64,000 nt of DNA from Diphasiastrum complanatum (lineage: Eukaryota; Streptophyta; Lycopodiopsida; Lycopodiales; Lycopodiaceae). The stretch spans positions 42,844,815 to 42,908,814 of the forward strand of contig CM055111.1 in the NCBI GenBank assembly GCA_029204225.1, written 5' to 3'. Under the pieces are notes generated by a model. The model had not been told where the DNA came from, made no database searches, and worked only from the letters and a program-made list of their open reading frames with translations. A program made the translations under genes and the position numbers. Every line of letters begins with the position of its first letter. Within the stretch, counting starts at the first letter, position 1. Positions 49,813-61,799 of the stretch are shown in pieces.

Positions 49813-51192
49813 CTAGCATTCCAGAGTCAGAGACTAGCATCTCTCGTTTACAGATCAGTAAGCTTGCACATATGATCCGGGCCAAACCATCTATTCCTCA
49901 CCAAGTTATACTTGCTGAGTTTGTCGTCATTCCACTACGAGTTGAGGCAATTTTCAGGTTGATCACATACATCCAGAGAGCGATGAGTCTTCCGGTTTCA
50001 CGTTATCCACGCATAGCTTGTCTCTCTTCCGGGCCAAACCATTTGTTCCTCACCAGGTTATACTTGCTGAGTTTGTCGTCATTCCACTACGAGTTGAGGC
50101 TATTTTTAGGTTGATCACATACATCCAGAGAGTGATGAGTCTTCCGGTTTCACGCGCATAGCTTTCTCTCTTCTCAGCAGCTTCATTTTCAGGGTCATCA
50201 ACTATCATGGTACTCCCAGGCTTCTCGTCTTCTACGCACATACGACATACCTCTATGCCTCTCTAATGAACCTTAGAAGAGTGCTTGTATCCTCTGATTG
50301 GATGCATATTGGGCTGGAGATGGTTTTTGGTTGATACCACCTAGAGAAAGTGCGCCCTCCTACCTGACTTTCTATCATTTACAGCTCGCACGTGTGAAGC
50401 CTAGGTGGCAAAGTGATGTGGCAAGTGTCTTGTAGACCCACTCTCCCTCCGTACTATGCTTTACAACGACCGGGAAAGTTATGGCTGTCGAAAGTTTGGC
50501 AATTTTTGAACTAAAATTTGCAAATTTTCCGTAATGTTCTGATGCATGCATGCATGTAACTCAGTGTAGTGCTTTTCTGTTGATGAAAACGTATGGATAG
50601 ACCTATATGCATATTTGGATGCATGGTCCATGGTGTTCAGTAGATTGATCAAAGAAAATTTCATGCATGAACTATTTTTGGCAATTCTAGTTCAAAAAGC
50701 TGATTTCCCAGTTTCTAGGCAATTTACGTAAAAAAAATTTTTTTTTTTAGAAATCACTGCATGTCATGTCGGATGCATGCTGGATGTTTCGGAATCCTTT
50801 CGGAATGTGATGGTAGCTGTGAAACTGCAAAGTCGATGCTTTATGATCTTACTGAATTGAAATCAATCAGTTTTTAAGATCACAGTTCCTTTCACTTTTG
50901 ATTAAAGATTTTTGGGAAGGAATCTGTCAATTAATAAGGAGCATTTCTTGTTTTGTGGGATCAATAAACACCAAAATAATGTAAATCTTAATTGGAATAG
51001 TTTTTATGCTGATCCATAAGGGGATTTGCCAGTAATTAAGTGCGGGCACTTAACGATTGAACAGTCAAAAAGGTAGATCTAGCCACAAAGAAAGCTAGAA
51101 AGAAGTGAGAGTTGCATGGAGATCGAAGCAGTGAGGAGATGATGGTTGCGTGGAGATGGAAGCGTGGAGGTGGATAGGGAGATGGAGGTGGA

Positions 51193-51251
<59 letters not shown>

Positions 51252-54200
51252 TAAGCTTGATCAAGGAGATTAGGGTTAATGGATGTTCCTCTTCATATAT
51301 TGATTGCTTTGCATGTGCTTAGAATTAGGGTTGAAGGTGGACAAGGAATCTCCCTACACAAAGTCATAAACATACCTCCACATTAACTTTCACACATCCA
51401 TACAAAGACCAACATGTTACATTTCTATCACTTCTACATAGGTAAGGGCAGACTCGGCTAGGATGAAGGCTAGCATTGATGAGTAAATTCAACTAGTTGA
51501 AGTCCCTATTTCCTCATCAAATATAACAAGGCGGTGTATATCATCATTTCATCCTACTTGAAGCTAAATTACACCTAAAAAATAGCCAGAGGACAAATTG
51601 CACCACAAAACATAGAAAAAAATAGTGCAAGCCAGTTAAATTAACTGCCTAATATGATAGCCTTTTATTATTTTTTCCGAAAAAGCAGGAAGCAAATCAA
51701 ATCTCGGTGTGTAGCACAAAAGAGAGACTATATTTAGGAAGCTCACCGTAAGCTGCAAGGCCACCCCCAGACAATAACATCACAATTGCAAAAAGGTCTG
51801 AATAAATCTGCAAACATAGAATACAAACCCAGCGAAACTCTGTTACTTTGTTATATCCATACAATCTAGTTTTAAGAAAATCCTAAGGGTTATAACTTGA
51901 AAGAGTGCAAAGTTGAAAAATGTTAAAACAATATATCACAGTTATCGCAAACTCAAGCAATGTGAGCTTGACGAATAGAATCATAGATGACCAAATTGAA
52001 GTTCTTGAGTAGACTACACGTTCCACCTGCTAAAATGTTTTAGGATAGATACCTGAACCACAGTGGCTGAGTCGATTGTGTTTTTTCCTTTTCCAATCCA
52101 AATTAGCAAGGCAAATCCACCGGTTAATACAAATATTGATATGACCACCTGATCACACAATCATTTTTTTTCAAAGGACTTCCATTAGCTTTACTGAAAA
52201 TCCAAATCGTCATGCAACACAACTGGAGGATGCCCTTGCAAAAGCACGTGTTTCCCCAAGAGGGCCTTAGAAAATATTGCTAACTTAAACTAACAAGTGT
52301 TGCTTAGGGCCTGTTATCCAATCAGTATGTCTTCTCCTACTCCATCATTACACTCAAATAACCAAAGCAGCAAGAAAATCCTTTGAAGGCAAAATTTCTA
52401 CTATCAGAAAGGGAAATATCCTGGGATAAGGAAGTTCAGTTCCTTAAGTTGAGGCATTACAATTGAGAATATGGAACTAAGAATCAAGATTGGCATTCTG
52501 TAGGGTCGAAGATCTCGCGTAGTATAGCCCTCCCGCCTGTCAACAAGGGTTAGATCACTGGATAGGTACGTAACTATGCATAGATGCTAAATTTAGTTAG
52601 TTTCCTACTTCCTCCCTAACTCTATTCACCACTAACACTACTCTCCCTTAACTCTACTCCTCTACACTAACATTCATCATATTTTGGGTGAAGGAAAGGG
52701 ATAGAAAAGGAGAGGAAGAGAGAAGAGAAGAGAGAGAGAGAGAGAGATGAGATGGAGGTTAGCTCAAATGCTCAATGTCATTGCTTATGGAAAAACCTTA
52801 ACTAGCATAACCAAAAAGCATGGGAAATGAAATTAACAAGCAATCACAATAATAGCATAAGCAAGATTGATTAGCAAATCAGGATGCTTGAGCTCTCAAA
52901 ATGGTAGAGTCTTCTCCTCTCTATTAAGCATGAAAATAGTGTACAAATGGTGCCTTTTTATAAAACGGGGAAGGCCCTTGCCCCCCAATCCTATTGGCTA
53001 ATATTCACATTGATCCTATCCATTCATCTTGGACCCAACTTGATCCTAGGGTCCACAAAAAGTACATTGGAAATCACAAGGTTCATGTGAGTCCAAAATT
53101 GGACCCAACTCAACTCTAAGTTTAGAATTGACTTTGGGCCTCAAGTTTTATTTTAATTACAAAGGGCCCAAGTCTATTATTTTATTTACAACTTCACTAT
53201 GATCTGGGTGGCCTCATGAGGAAGAATCCACCGCCGAAGAATTCCGTCTGGTCCTCTTCGGTATAACTGGCCGGCAATCAGCTGATAAGGTCTAGCCTTC
53301 AAGATCAATTTCCGCTGTTCCGCCTTTGGTAGTGATTTGTCTGGTTGGCCCCGCATTAGATATTCAACAATGTCGGCAGCCCATTCTGGTACTGTGTCCA
53401 CGTCAAATAAGGCAGCATCTGCTAGCTCATCGTCGGGTTGGGTTGCAATCTCCCTCCCCTTGATTCGTGATACATGATCTGCCATGTAATGTTGTTTTCC
53501 CTTGCGAACTACTATCCAAAAATCAAATTCCAACAACATAAGTAGCCATCTGGTGATTCTCCCGGTGTTGCAAGTTTTATTAACGAGATAGAGCAAGGGT
53601 TGATGGTCCGTATAAAAAGCAAAATGTGTGGCCATCAGGTAATGTCGAAATTTCTTAACCGCATAAATCATTGCCAGTGCTTCTCGCTCTGTGGTTGAAT
53701 TATTCATTTCGGTATCACTGAGCTGTCGGCTTGCAAATCGGATTGGAAAATCCTTTTTGTGTTCACCTGGCTGGGTTAAGACTGCCCCAACTGCAACTTC
53801 GATGCGTCCGTATGCACGTGAAACTCAATGGACCAATTGGGTGGGTGTAAGATTGGTGCTGAAACCAATGCATCCTTAAGCTTCTGGAAAGCCTTTAGGG
53901 CTTCCTCGTTCCAATGTGGATCCGTTGTGAGTTTGTAAATTGGTCGGGCTAACTCCGCAAAATCAAGAATGAAGATCTTATAATAGTTAGCATGACCCAT
54001 GAAGATATAGACTTCGGGATCGTCCCCGGTGGTGGTAGATCAATAATGATCCTAATCGTTGATAGATCTGTGGCGATCCCGTGTCTTGACACTATATGGC
54101 CGAGAATCAAGCCATGTGTTACCCAGAATTGACATTTTTCTGGATTCAGGGAGATCTGGTAGTCGCGGCATTTTTGTAACACCTTCTCCAAGTTGGATAA

Positions 54201-57200
54201 GTGTTCTGAGTCTGGTCCATGCACGCACAGATCGTCCAAGAAAATTTCCAGAAATTTTTGCAGATAATCTTTGAATGCCGCCTGCATGACTCGCTAGAAG
54301 GTGCTTGGGGCATTGCAAAGTCCGAATGGCATCACTTTATAGGCATAGGTTCCCCATTCCGTGGCAAATGTTGTCTTGTGTTGGTCCTGGGGGGCTATCT
54401 TCACCTGGTTGTAGCCGCTGAAGCCGTCTAGAAAACTGTAGGCCCCGGCGCCGGCTACTCTGTCGAGGACACTTTCCGTAAATGGTAAAGGAAAATGATC
54501 TTTTTTGGTGACTGCATTTAGCGCCTTCACATTCACACAAATCCGCATTTTACCGTTCTTCTTGGGTACTATAACTATCGGTGATACCCATTCCGTGTGC
54601 TTGATTTCATAGATGAAATCTGCATCCATCAGCTTCTGTAACTCCTGCTTGATCAGCTCAGTATAATTCGGGTTGCAGCAGTAATAACGGCTTACCTTGG
54701 GGACTGCTCCGTCCACCAAGGGTATGGTGTGTTGGACTATTGTTGGTGGAATGCCCTTCAGGTCACTATAACTCCAGGCAAAACAGTCTTTAACAACGAT
54801 CGTAGTCTCTTGAACTATGTGGGTGTTAACTGCTCTCCCACATCACTATCTTTTCTTCTTCACCTGGCTCGGCAAGATTCATTGGCTGTGTTCGCGCACG
54901 TCCCTCAAAGACTTGTTCCGCTGGTGCCTGACTTTGATCAGGTTCTCTCTGGGCTTGCGGCATCATGATTACCACGTCGTCCAAGGTGTAATTCTTGAAA
55001 GTCTCAGGCATCTCGTGAACTAGCGCTCGTCGAGATTCCTCTTTCAGCATATTGATCTTAGCCCGATTGGTCATTTTTTTATTTTGTCACTTGTGTAGAA
55101 GATAACGCTGAATCTGAGTCTATCTTGATTGACTTCAAGGAATCCAACACTTTCCTTTTACCCTTTTTTGTCATTTTGGTGGATTCATCCTTGTTGTCTT
55201 TCACCGAGACTGCCGTGACATTCGCCTCATGGTTGCGAATATCAACATCCACTGTAGCTATCGCCTCTTCGGGTAGATCACTCCATCGGATCACCTGGTT
55301 GTAGTGTTGCTTCAACTGATTCTTCTTATTTGCAGGTGCCTTGGGTGGATCGATCCTGAGATTTTCGCCATAGCAGACTTTCGTAGTGGTTGAGCTGGTA
55401 CTTTCTTGGTTCAGTAACGATCTGGGTCCATGTGATGTAGGATCTGTTCATCAGTCAGCTCAATCTCCTTATTATAAGTTAGAGCATGTTGCCAAGGGAC
55501 TAGATCATCGTCCACTGGGTTTCTTGCTCTTTTTCCTCCGCTTGTGCTTTCTGTACCCAGTGTCTTATTTTCTCGTACTGCCTTCTTTCTTCCCTCACAT
55601 TCGGATATGGCGCTGAAATTGAGGGTTGGTCGTCAGTGACCGATGGTGGTGGTGAGGGAGCCACTTCCTTCCTCTTCTGCGCTCGCGTAACAGCTAACAC
55701 AGGATCGTAGATCTGGAGAAATCGGATGGGATCTGATGATCCGTCGTATTTTGGTATTTCCATCTGTGGTGCTCTCCGGGCTGCTTGCAAGGGAGCGACA
55801 GGTAAAGGTTGGCCCATTGGATCCATTGGTGCTGGTTCCGGTTCTGCCTCTTGTTGCACGGCTGCTAATCTGGGAAGGTGTGGTGCTTGATTTGCTACCC
55901 TTCGTGCTATTGATCGTCCCGATCTCAGATTCATCCGATGGTGGGTTCCAAAGTGATTGGATCTTGCTTATACAGTAGGATGCAGTCTGGATCTCAAGGA
56001 TCTGATCGATCTGATCGGCCGGAAATGAATTTAGGCCTTTTACGGTGGTTTTTCCTTGATAACTTTTTACTCCTTGCACTGATTGACCTGAGATTTTGAC
56101 AGTAGCTGGATCTGATCAGATCTTTCCACTGATCTGGTCTACGAGGGTTCTCTTGTGCGAGGGTTGGCTGTGCGAGGGTTCTTTAGCTGTTTTTGCAGAT
56201 AAAAAACCTGATATCTCTCTGATCTTTGGGAAGTAACTCTCGCAAGGCTCACAGTAGCTAGATCTGGGTCAGATCTCACTATAGAATTCTCTGCGAGAGT
56301 TAACTCTTGCAAGAAGTGAAAATTTCACTGTCTGCGAGGGTTCAAAACTACTTTTTTGGCTTGATCTTCAACAAATCTCAAAACTAACTCTCGCAGGCTT
56401 CATCACTGATGTAAATTGACATTCTGAATCGATTGAGAGGGTCAGCGAGAGTTCTTACTGGAAGGATTTGCTGGATCTTCACTTTTTAGTGATTTTTTTG
56501 AACTTAAACCCAATTTTCTGCTCATTGGAATCAAACTAACTCTCGCAAGCTCTTCTGTGTGTTGGGAATACCCCCAACACATTCAGCAAAGAAAACACTA
56601 ATAAAATGGAAGAGCAAGAAGAAGGCAAATTGGTAAAATATCAAGAGGAGTTAAACTCATAGACAAGGTGCATGCTAGAAGATATAATAGTAAAGCAATG
56701 ACATCCCTAAATGTAACTCATGACTGAAGTTGTGATGGAACCGTGAGGGCTAGTATGGAACCTCAATGTTCAAACTTCATGCTCGTGGACTTCCTACAAC
56801 ATCCATACTCCATGAGGAGGCTCATACGTTCCTCAATAGTATGTTGGTACGATGAGAGGCTCACCTGACCACACTGCATCAGACTATTTCTCTTTGAGGT
56901 TTAGGGACAAGGACCTTACATGTTTTCAAGTACTTGAAATTGCTTTTGGGATTCACTACATTTCTTTAAAAACTTCATTTCACATTATGCTAAGGTAGCA
57001 GCACCCTTGAATAACAAAATGAAATCAAATCAGCCCACGATTGAGTGAACAGTAGCAATGATTCATAGATCAAAGTAAAGCGTGTATCAGGTTAGAAGTT
57101 TTTTACAGCTCATATTGCAAGTACATCCAAAAAGTTCTCAGGAGATAATATCATGAACTATACCACAACAAGGAACTTTTGGCGGCCTCGAACTCGCCAA

Positions 57201-58739
57201 CGTCGCCAGCAATGGCATCTACGAGATGTCTTTAGGGTGGGTCTTTTGCCATGCTTGGTGGATGGATCTCCAGGCAACTCCTGGTATTCCACCTGTTCAA
57301 CTTCTTCATCATCCTCCTCTTCATCCTCTTTGTCGGTGTGTTCATGGCAAAGATCAACCCTATAAAATTTTGAAGTGAATGTCAAAATACAAACCATGAT
57401 TACAATATTCTCCTGGAATAAGACCACAAGAAAAGAAGTACAAGATATGTGATTGAAATGACCTAGATGCAGACACATATCCAGTTGGGGATCGGAAAGG
57501 ATAACGATAACTTGGGGACATGTACCACAGTACTAAGAACAGAGCCTCAGTAAGTCAAATGCATAAGAGTTCTATAGCCACTTAGTACAGCTAAGACATG
57601 ATCTTCAAGAGTTGCAAAAAGTTCCATGCACAGAGGAACGCACCAAAAAGATAAGAGAAGCAGAAATGTCGATAGGAAGATTATTTGAGGCAGAGCTGCA
57701 CAGTCATCAAGTTTAAAGTAAGAACTTTCTCAAATTAATATTATGCTTTCCAAACAAAGCTCTGTAACTGGCCCATGCTACTCCAAGTTGCCTACATCCT
57801 TCTCCCTTCAGCTTTTCTGAGATTGTCAAGCACTACAAAACACATAATCACTTCTGTTTTCTAAAACAAAGACACATCTGCAACTGCTGCTTAAACTAAA
57901 ATGACGTACCCATGGCAACAAATCCACAAGCATGTGGCCAGCACTGCCATTGATGTTTAGTCCCGATGAGGTTAAGAATAAAGTATAGGGAATATCCTGT
58001 TCATATGGAAGAAATTCACAGCAATTAGCCACACATCACAATTTAGAAATCAAGTCTTAATAATCAAATTAGACAGCGTTTTAATCACAGGGCACTCAAA
58101 ATGGTATGTTGATACAGTTACTACAGAAAAGTGCATAGCAAAAGATTAAGGTGGGTGTCAGATCAGAATTTCCTTGCAGAACTGTTTCTTATTAAGAAGA
58201 GATCTCTTACAATCTTTAGGGCTTCAATGTGTTCTTCCATTTTCAAAGGGCAACTAAAGATATTCAACTTTGCATCAAAGTTTGAAGACATTATGACCCA
58301 GGATTTGGCTTCAGAAACGTTGAAATGGACTAAGCATGAAGACCTCTTCCATGTGATTAGTAGAGATATGTCAAGAAGTATTTTTTCTCCACAACAGAAA
58401 ACCTCAACACACGAAACGACAAATCTTTCAGAACACCTTAAGTTTTGAGAACAACCTTACAAGTTACAACTATCAAGTACTCAATCCCTCTAGCTGCACA
58501 CAACTCTCTGCAACTGTATCAAGGAATATGTACCACAAAAGCATGAATTTAGAAACTTCATAGCATAGATTTTTTACCAAATTAGACCTGATATCGATAA
58601 TTTGTTATTGCATGCCAGTAGCAAGTGCATTATTAATCTTGTACCGGAGGACTATACATAAAGACAACAAGAAGCTCCCATGTGGACAAGATAAGAAATT
58701 TGGTGGTGTCATTGACTATGGTTAAGAGTATAGACAAAC
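45824..58739 (-). CDS. TOM1/THH1-domain seven-helix membrane protein (GPR137-like), N-terminal exons not found
   Basis: Exons on the minus strand, all GT-AG with agreeing phases: 58739-58645 (tentative), 57996-57910, 57545-57463, 57359-57164, 52148-52053, 51807-51747, 47302-47232, 47109-47035, 46842-46767, 46276-46059, 45934-45824 (TAA). Joined, they give helices and loops matching TOM1/THH1 (PF06454): H-M-L-V-D-L-L-P-W, L-F-L-V-L-W-Y-M, L-L-L-Y-T-K-M followed by a basic loop, C-F-S-L-R-G-L-L-V, Y-N-F-I-G-E, P-S-V-V-V-L-W-V-M and E-L-P-P-P. TOM1 proteins sit in the vacuolar (tonoplast) membrane and support tobamovirus replication complexes. Odd points: exon 57359-57164 adds an acidic run (K-E-D-E-E-E-D-D-E-E) then a basic patch between helices, and the tail after E-L-P-P-P is long. 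No first exon or start codon was found. Introns hold a gypsy fossil and a LINE-derived unit. Confidence 0.75.
47310..48179. other. Intron sequence of the TOM1-like gene
   Basis: Part of the 4.4-kb intron between exons 51807-51747 and 47302-47232. No other feature is recognised. Confidence 0.5.
48180..48640 (+). mobile_element. LINE-like 3' end with pyrimidine tail
   Basis: A GC-richer stretch rich in GGCAGCAGAGAC-type words (48180-48340) is followed by a 3'-UTR-like end. It finishes ACATTAATAAAATA, then (TTTC)n and (CT)n at 48563-48640. The same order (body, TTAATAAA, pyrimidine microsatellite) recurs at 49740. Interpretation as a non-LTR retroposon tail is inference. Confidence 0.4.
48660..49807 (+). 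mobile_element. LINE ORF1-derived unit with (CTC)n(CT)n tail
   Basis: Frame 48900-49283 has a coiled coil (L-L-A-L-K-E-Q-V-N-L-L-E-T-E-N) and a short linker. The next frame, 49261-49482, reads S-S-V-V-F-I-R-F-K-Y, R-R-G-R-L-K-G-N-N-V-F-V-Y-E-D-L and L-Q-W-K-E-R-K-Q-L. Coiled coil then RNA-binding fold is the layout of L1-type ORF1. No endonuclease or RT follows: after the stop at 49480 comes about 260 bases of non-coding sequence ending TTAATAAAG, then (CTC)10 and (CT)16. It looks like a non-autonomous LINE derivative inserted in an intron of the TOM1-like gene. The two frames overlap and may need a frame change. Confidence 0.55.
49879..50175. repeat. Two tandem 152-bp units
   Basis: GGGCCAAACCATCTATTCC at 49879 recurs at 50031 (GGGCCAAACCATTTGTTCC). 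The units are about 95 percent identical through CTTCCGGTTTCACG, so the duplication is recent. Confidence 0.92.
51197..51247. repeat. (GA)25 microsatellite
   Basis: 51 bases of uninterrupted GA, in an intron of the TOM1-like gene; CT on the gene's sense strand. Confidence 0.98.
52540..56580 (-). mobile_element. Ty3/gypsy retrotransposon fossil with 3' LTR, inside a TOM1-like intron
   Basis: Minus strand, in order: motif-rich leader (56580-56090), gag (55934-55500, M-N-L-R-S-G-R-S; P-K-Y-D-G-S-S-D), pre-RT linker (55315-54826), reverse transcriptase (54719-54294 onward, E-W-V-S-P, L-D-G-F-S-G-Y-N-Q, F-G-L-C-N-A-P), RNase H (53707 onward, T-E-R-E-A-L-A, Y-T-D-H-Q-P-L) and the first residues before the integrase zinc domain. 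Directly beyond lies an LTR-like sequence (about 53180-52540) with TATAAAAAGGC on the minus strand near 52960 and a relative at 38090-38620. Coding parts are long and readable, so it is younger than the other gypsy copies, but it is broken. Confidence 0.88.
56090..56580 (-). repeat. Leader cluster of CTCTCGCA / GCGAGGGTT motifs
   Basis: About eleven copies of CTCTCGCA or its complement-like GCGAGGGTT, GCGAGAGTT (56145-56540) are spaced about 20-80 bases apart in the untranslated leader of the gypsy fossil. A hairpin with arms GTGTTGGG and CCCAACAC follows at 56560-56585. Confidence 0.65.
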
Positions 58740-60829
58740 CTGGAAAATAGAAAATAGACGAAAAGGAAGACACTCTAGATTTATTGACATCTTTGAATTA
58801 GATGTAGCATCTGGACTGACAGCATCTTGCAATGAGCTTACATGGGAATTATCACAAAAAAGTTTGGACGCCAATCACTAGAGCCAATAAGAGCAAGTTT
58901 AAGCATCTAAAGCATCTCATAAGCACCATAAATGGGTTTCTCTCTACGCTTGACCTTGGAAAAACTTAGGTATAGTGGAACAAAGTTTCCCAAAAAAAAT
59001 TAGCCCCTTTGCAAAATAAGCAGAGTCTATCATTCTTATCTACAGGTACTTTATACGCTAAACCTTTCATAAACTCTTATTGGCCCTCTGCAACATCAGA
59101 AATGTAGCAAAACAAGAAGTACCATCTGGAAAAACCATAAGTTTGGGTGAAAATGGAGCATAACCAAACTAGATGAAATGGTGATACACCAATGCTGATG
59201 TTGACAGAAGCATTATAACTGTGCCCTGCAAGGCAAAGATTTGAGTCCCGGTCTTCTCCATATAGTGAAAGAAATTGTCACAAACAATCTTTCAAAATGC
59301 ATTTTACAACCGCAGTCAATATGCACACCAACTTTTTTCAATAGCCTGAAGTAACTCAGTATCACTTTTAGTCAAAGTGGACTGTCGAAGCCATGAAATT
59401 GAGAGATCTCAGAAAGAAAAACTTGAGCATTGCTGCAATGGTGCTGTGGAATGCAAGAAAATGTGCTTAGCTAAAAGCTTGTCAAGAATAACCAGGCAGG
59501 TATCATGAGCTCTTCAAGCACACAGCAATTTCGGGAAGTCCAAGGAAAAACTTGTCCATTGGCGACGAGGGATGGGCCAGTGCTCTAAGAGTCCCTGCAT
59601 TTGCTTTTGTGCAAAGCTTGTTTTGGACACAAAACGAACAAGATTGGATATTCAAACAGAGTTACTTCACCAAATACCGTCACAGAGGAGAATTCCAACT
59701 GTGCATTTTTTTTTTTCAAACCAGTGCCCAATTTTGCATGAACAACATGTGCAAAGTCGTTCAATCAGCAAACTCCCTACAAATACCTTGACCACCAATA
59801 TCTTTGTAACTGTTCACTACTTTGAGATGCAAAGATACTATCATTAAGCTCAGGATCTCCTCTTTCCAACGAGCTATGGCTCACTCTGATACAATAAGTA
59901 TTGAGCCCTGCCTTTAGCCTGAACAAGGGTTCACTTCACATTTTACAGCACAGACCCAGACAACAGAAGTGCCAACTATGGTCCTCGACTGTCCCAAACT
60001 CTAAGTACACTTAATCATCAGTGTAATCAATGATACAGTGCCTTGAGAGTGGAAAATTACACTCATCGACCCAAATTAGTACCTTCGACGGATAAAAAAA
60101 ACCCTACCAGGCCTCCAAATATTCACAGCTGCTAGCCTTCATGCTCCCAGCCTTGTTACAAATATCCACAGATTCATACCAGGTAGACAGTACCTTCATC
60201 CACCAATGTTGTCAAAACCTTCGACCTCCTAAAATTCTTACTGAGATGAATAGTACATTCATTTATCCATATAGTCAGTACATTTTGAATAACACTACGT
60301 AATACAATCTGTCCATTAGTTGCATACCTAATAGATGAGTTAGCCAGCTACTAACATGCAAAGTACCTTTTTAATGGCAAATCAATTACAGTTATACCTA
60401 CATCTGATTACGTAGCGAAAATGCTACACAGTTCCTTATTATGAAACATAAACAAAAGCTTTACTGATTGCCGATATTAAAATATAGACGTTAAATAATA
60501 TAAGAATTATTCCAAGGTCTAACAACCTTCCCCCTCAAGTGTCTTTGTCACTATAGACAGGGTAACAGATAAAGACACTCCTCAGCAAAAGTTTTATGAT
60601 GGAGCCATTTTTCCATATTCACAAGTTCAAATTTACTGTCAATAGCATAAGAACTATTTTGAACAAGAACACAGCATTTCCATTACTTTGACGTTAGAAT
60701 GTAGCATGCATCGTAGAGAGAGGAATGATTCTCATGATGAAGTTCAGCTTGTTCATGATAAATGTACGGAACCTTTCTCTCTTGTACCCTAGGAATCTTT
60801 GTAACATACTTGCACTGCATTTCTTGAGA
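58740..60829. other. Upstream region of the TOM1-like gene; no exon identified
   Basis: AT-rich. The missing first exons of the TOM1-like gene could lie here, but no frame could be tied to the family. Plus-strand frames 59552-59847 have no recognised motif. Confidence 0.35.
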
Positions 60830-61019
60830 CACGTTTCTGGATTTTTGGAGCGTTTCTCTGAACAATTTTTTTTTTTTGTGGGTAATATGGGTATCAGATT
60901 AAAGCTCTAATTAAGGGCAGTACATTTATATAGGTTGCCGAATGTTTTGGGTACAGGATGGTCCAGTTCAGGCGCATTAATTCCTACTGGATTTAGGGTT
61001 TAGGATAAAAAATTAGAAT

Positions 61020-61020
<1 letters not shown>
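60830..61020. repeat. Truncated relative of the hAT-like element at 43364-44056
   Basis: AATATGGGTATCAGATTAAAGCTCTAATTAAGGG, then GGATGGTCCAGTTCAGGCGCATTAAT, matches 43490-43625 with about 80 percent identity. Homology starts at CGTTTCT-type words and stops at the CT tract at 61022. Confidence 0.7.

Positions 61021-61021
<1 letters not shown>

Positions 61022-61077
<56 letters not shown>
61022..61077. repeat. (CT)28 microsatellite
   Basis: 56 bases of uninterrupted CT at the junction of two repeats. Confidence 0.98.
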
Positions 61078-61079
<2 letters not shown>

Positions 61080-61520
61080 GCTAGCTATGTTCTTTGCATG
61101 AGGTGGAGTCTGAGGAGCACTTCATCTTCAAATGCCCCATATATTATGAGATCAGAGGGAGATACCACTGCCTATTCCAAGATCGCTCATATCATACGAG
61201 GACCCTCGCTGTGTTGCACTTATGATATGGGAGATGTTCCTGCTACGACATGATATGTTCCAGCCACCCAGCTCTCAGGCTCAGATTACCTCCTCTAGGA
61301 GACGGCAACGCCGTGACACAAAGTCTGATAATGACGACGATGCACCTCCTCACAGACCTCAGAGACAGCGCACCACTCATACTCACGTTGCAGCTTGCAT
61401 CACCCGTCCTATCATGAGGACACACATCTTCCGTCCTCCTAGACGACACCAGCGGCGACCAGTACTATCTCATGTTACAGCTCGTATCACATCCTTTTTC
61501 AGCAGCAACGCAGGATGATA
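61080..61520 (+). mobile_element. LINE C-terminal zinc-knuckle fragment
   Basis: Plus-strand translation reads C-x2-C-H/E-V-E-S-E-E-H-F-I-F-K-C-P followed by Y-Y-E-I-R, the Cys-His cluster that ends LINE reverse-transcriptase proteins. The rest is an Arg/Thr-rich, 3'-UTR-like stretch. No RT core precedes it; it begins directly after the CT tract. Confidence 0.55.
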
Positions 61521-61799
61521 TGCTTTACATTAGCTTTTCCTATGCTCCTACTTATTGACTTCAGTTTGTAGTTTCTAGTTACATTGTTCTTTTGGTTTCG
61601 CCAACAGATCTACAAAGCATACATACACATTGTCTGGTCTCACCTAGATCCATCACGGGTTCTATCGTACTCACTTTCTTCACCTTCACGCTTCAGGGCT
61701 TCCCGTTAGACCGAGTTATCTCTCTCAGGCAGCTGTCGTACTATGTTTTTGAGCATCGGACCTGTAACATGGCACGCGTAAGTCCACTGAATTCAGAAA

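Noticed and set aside
59160-59275. tRNA-like B-box (GATTTGAGTCCCGG) suggesting a SINE
   Set aside because: No convincing A-box at the right distance and no tail; a single motif is not enough.
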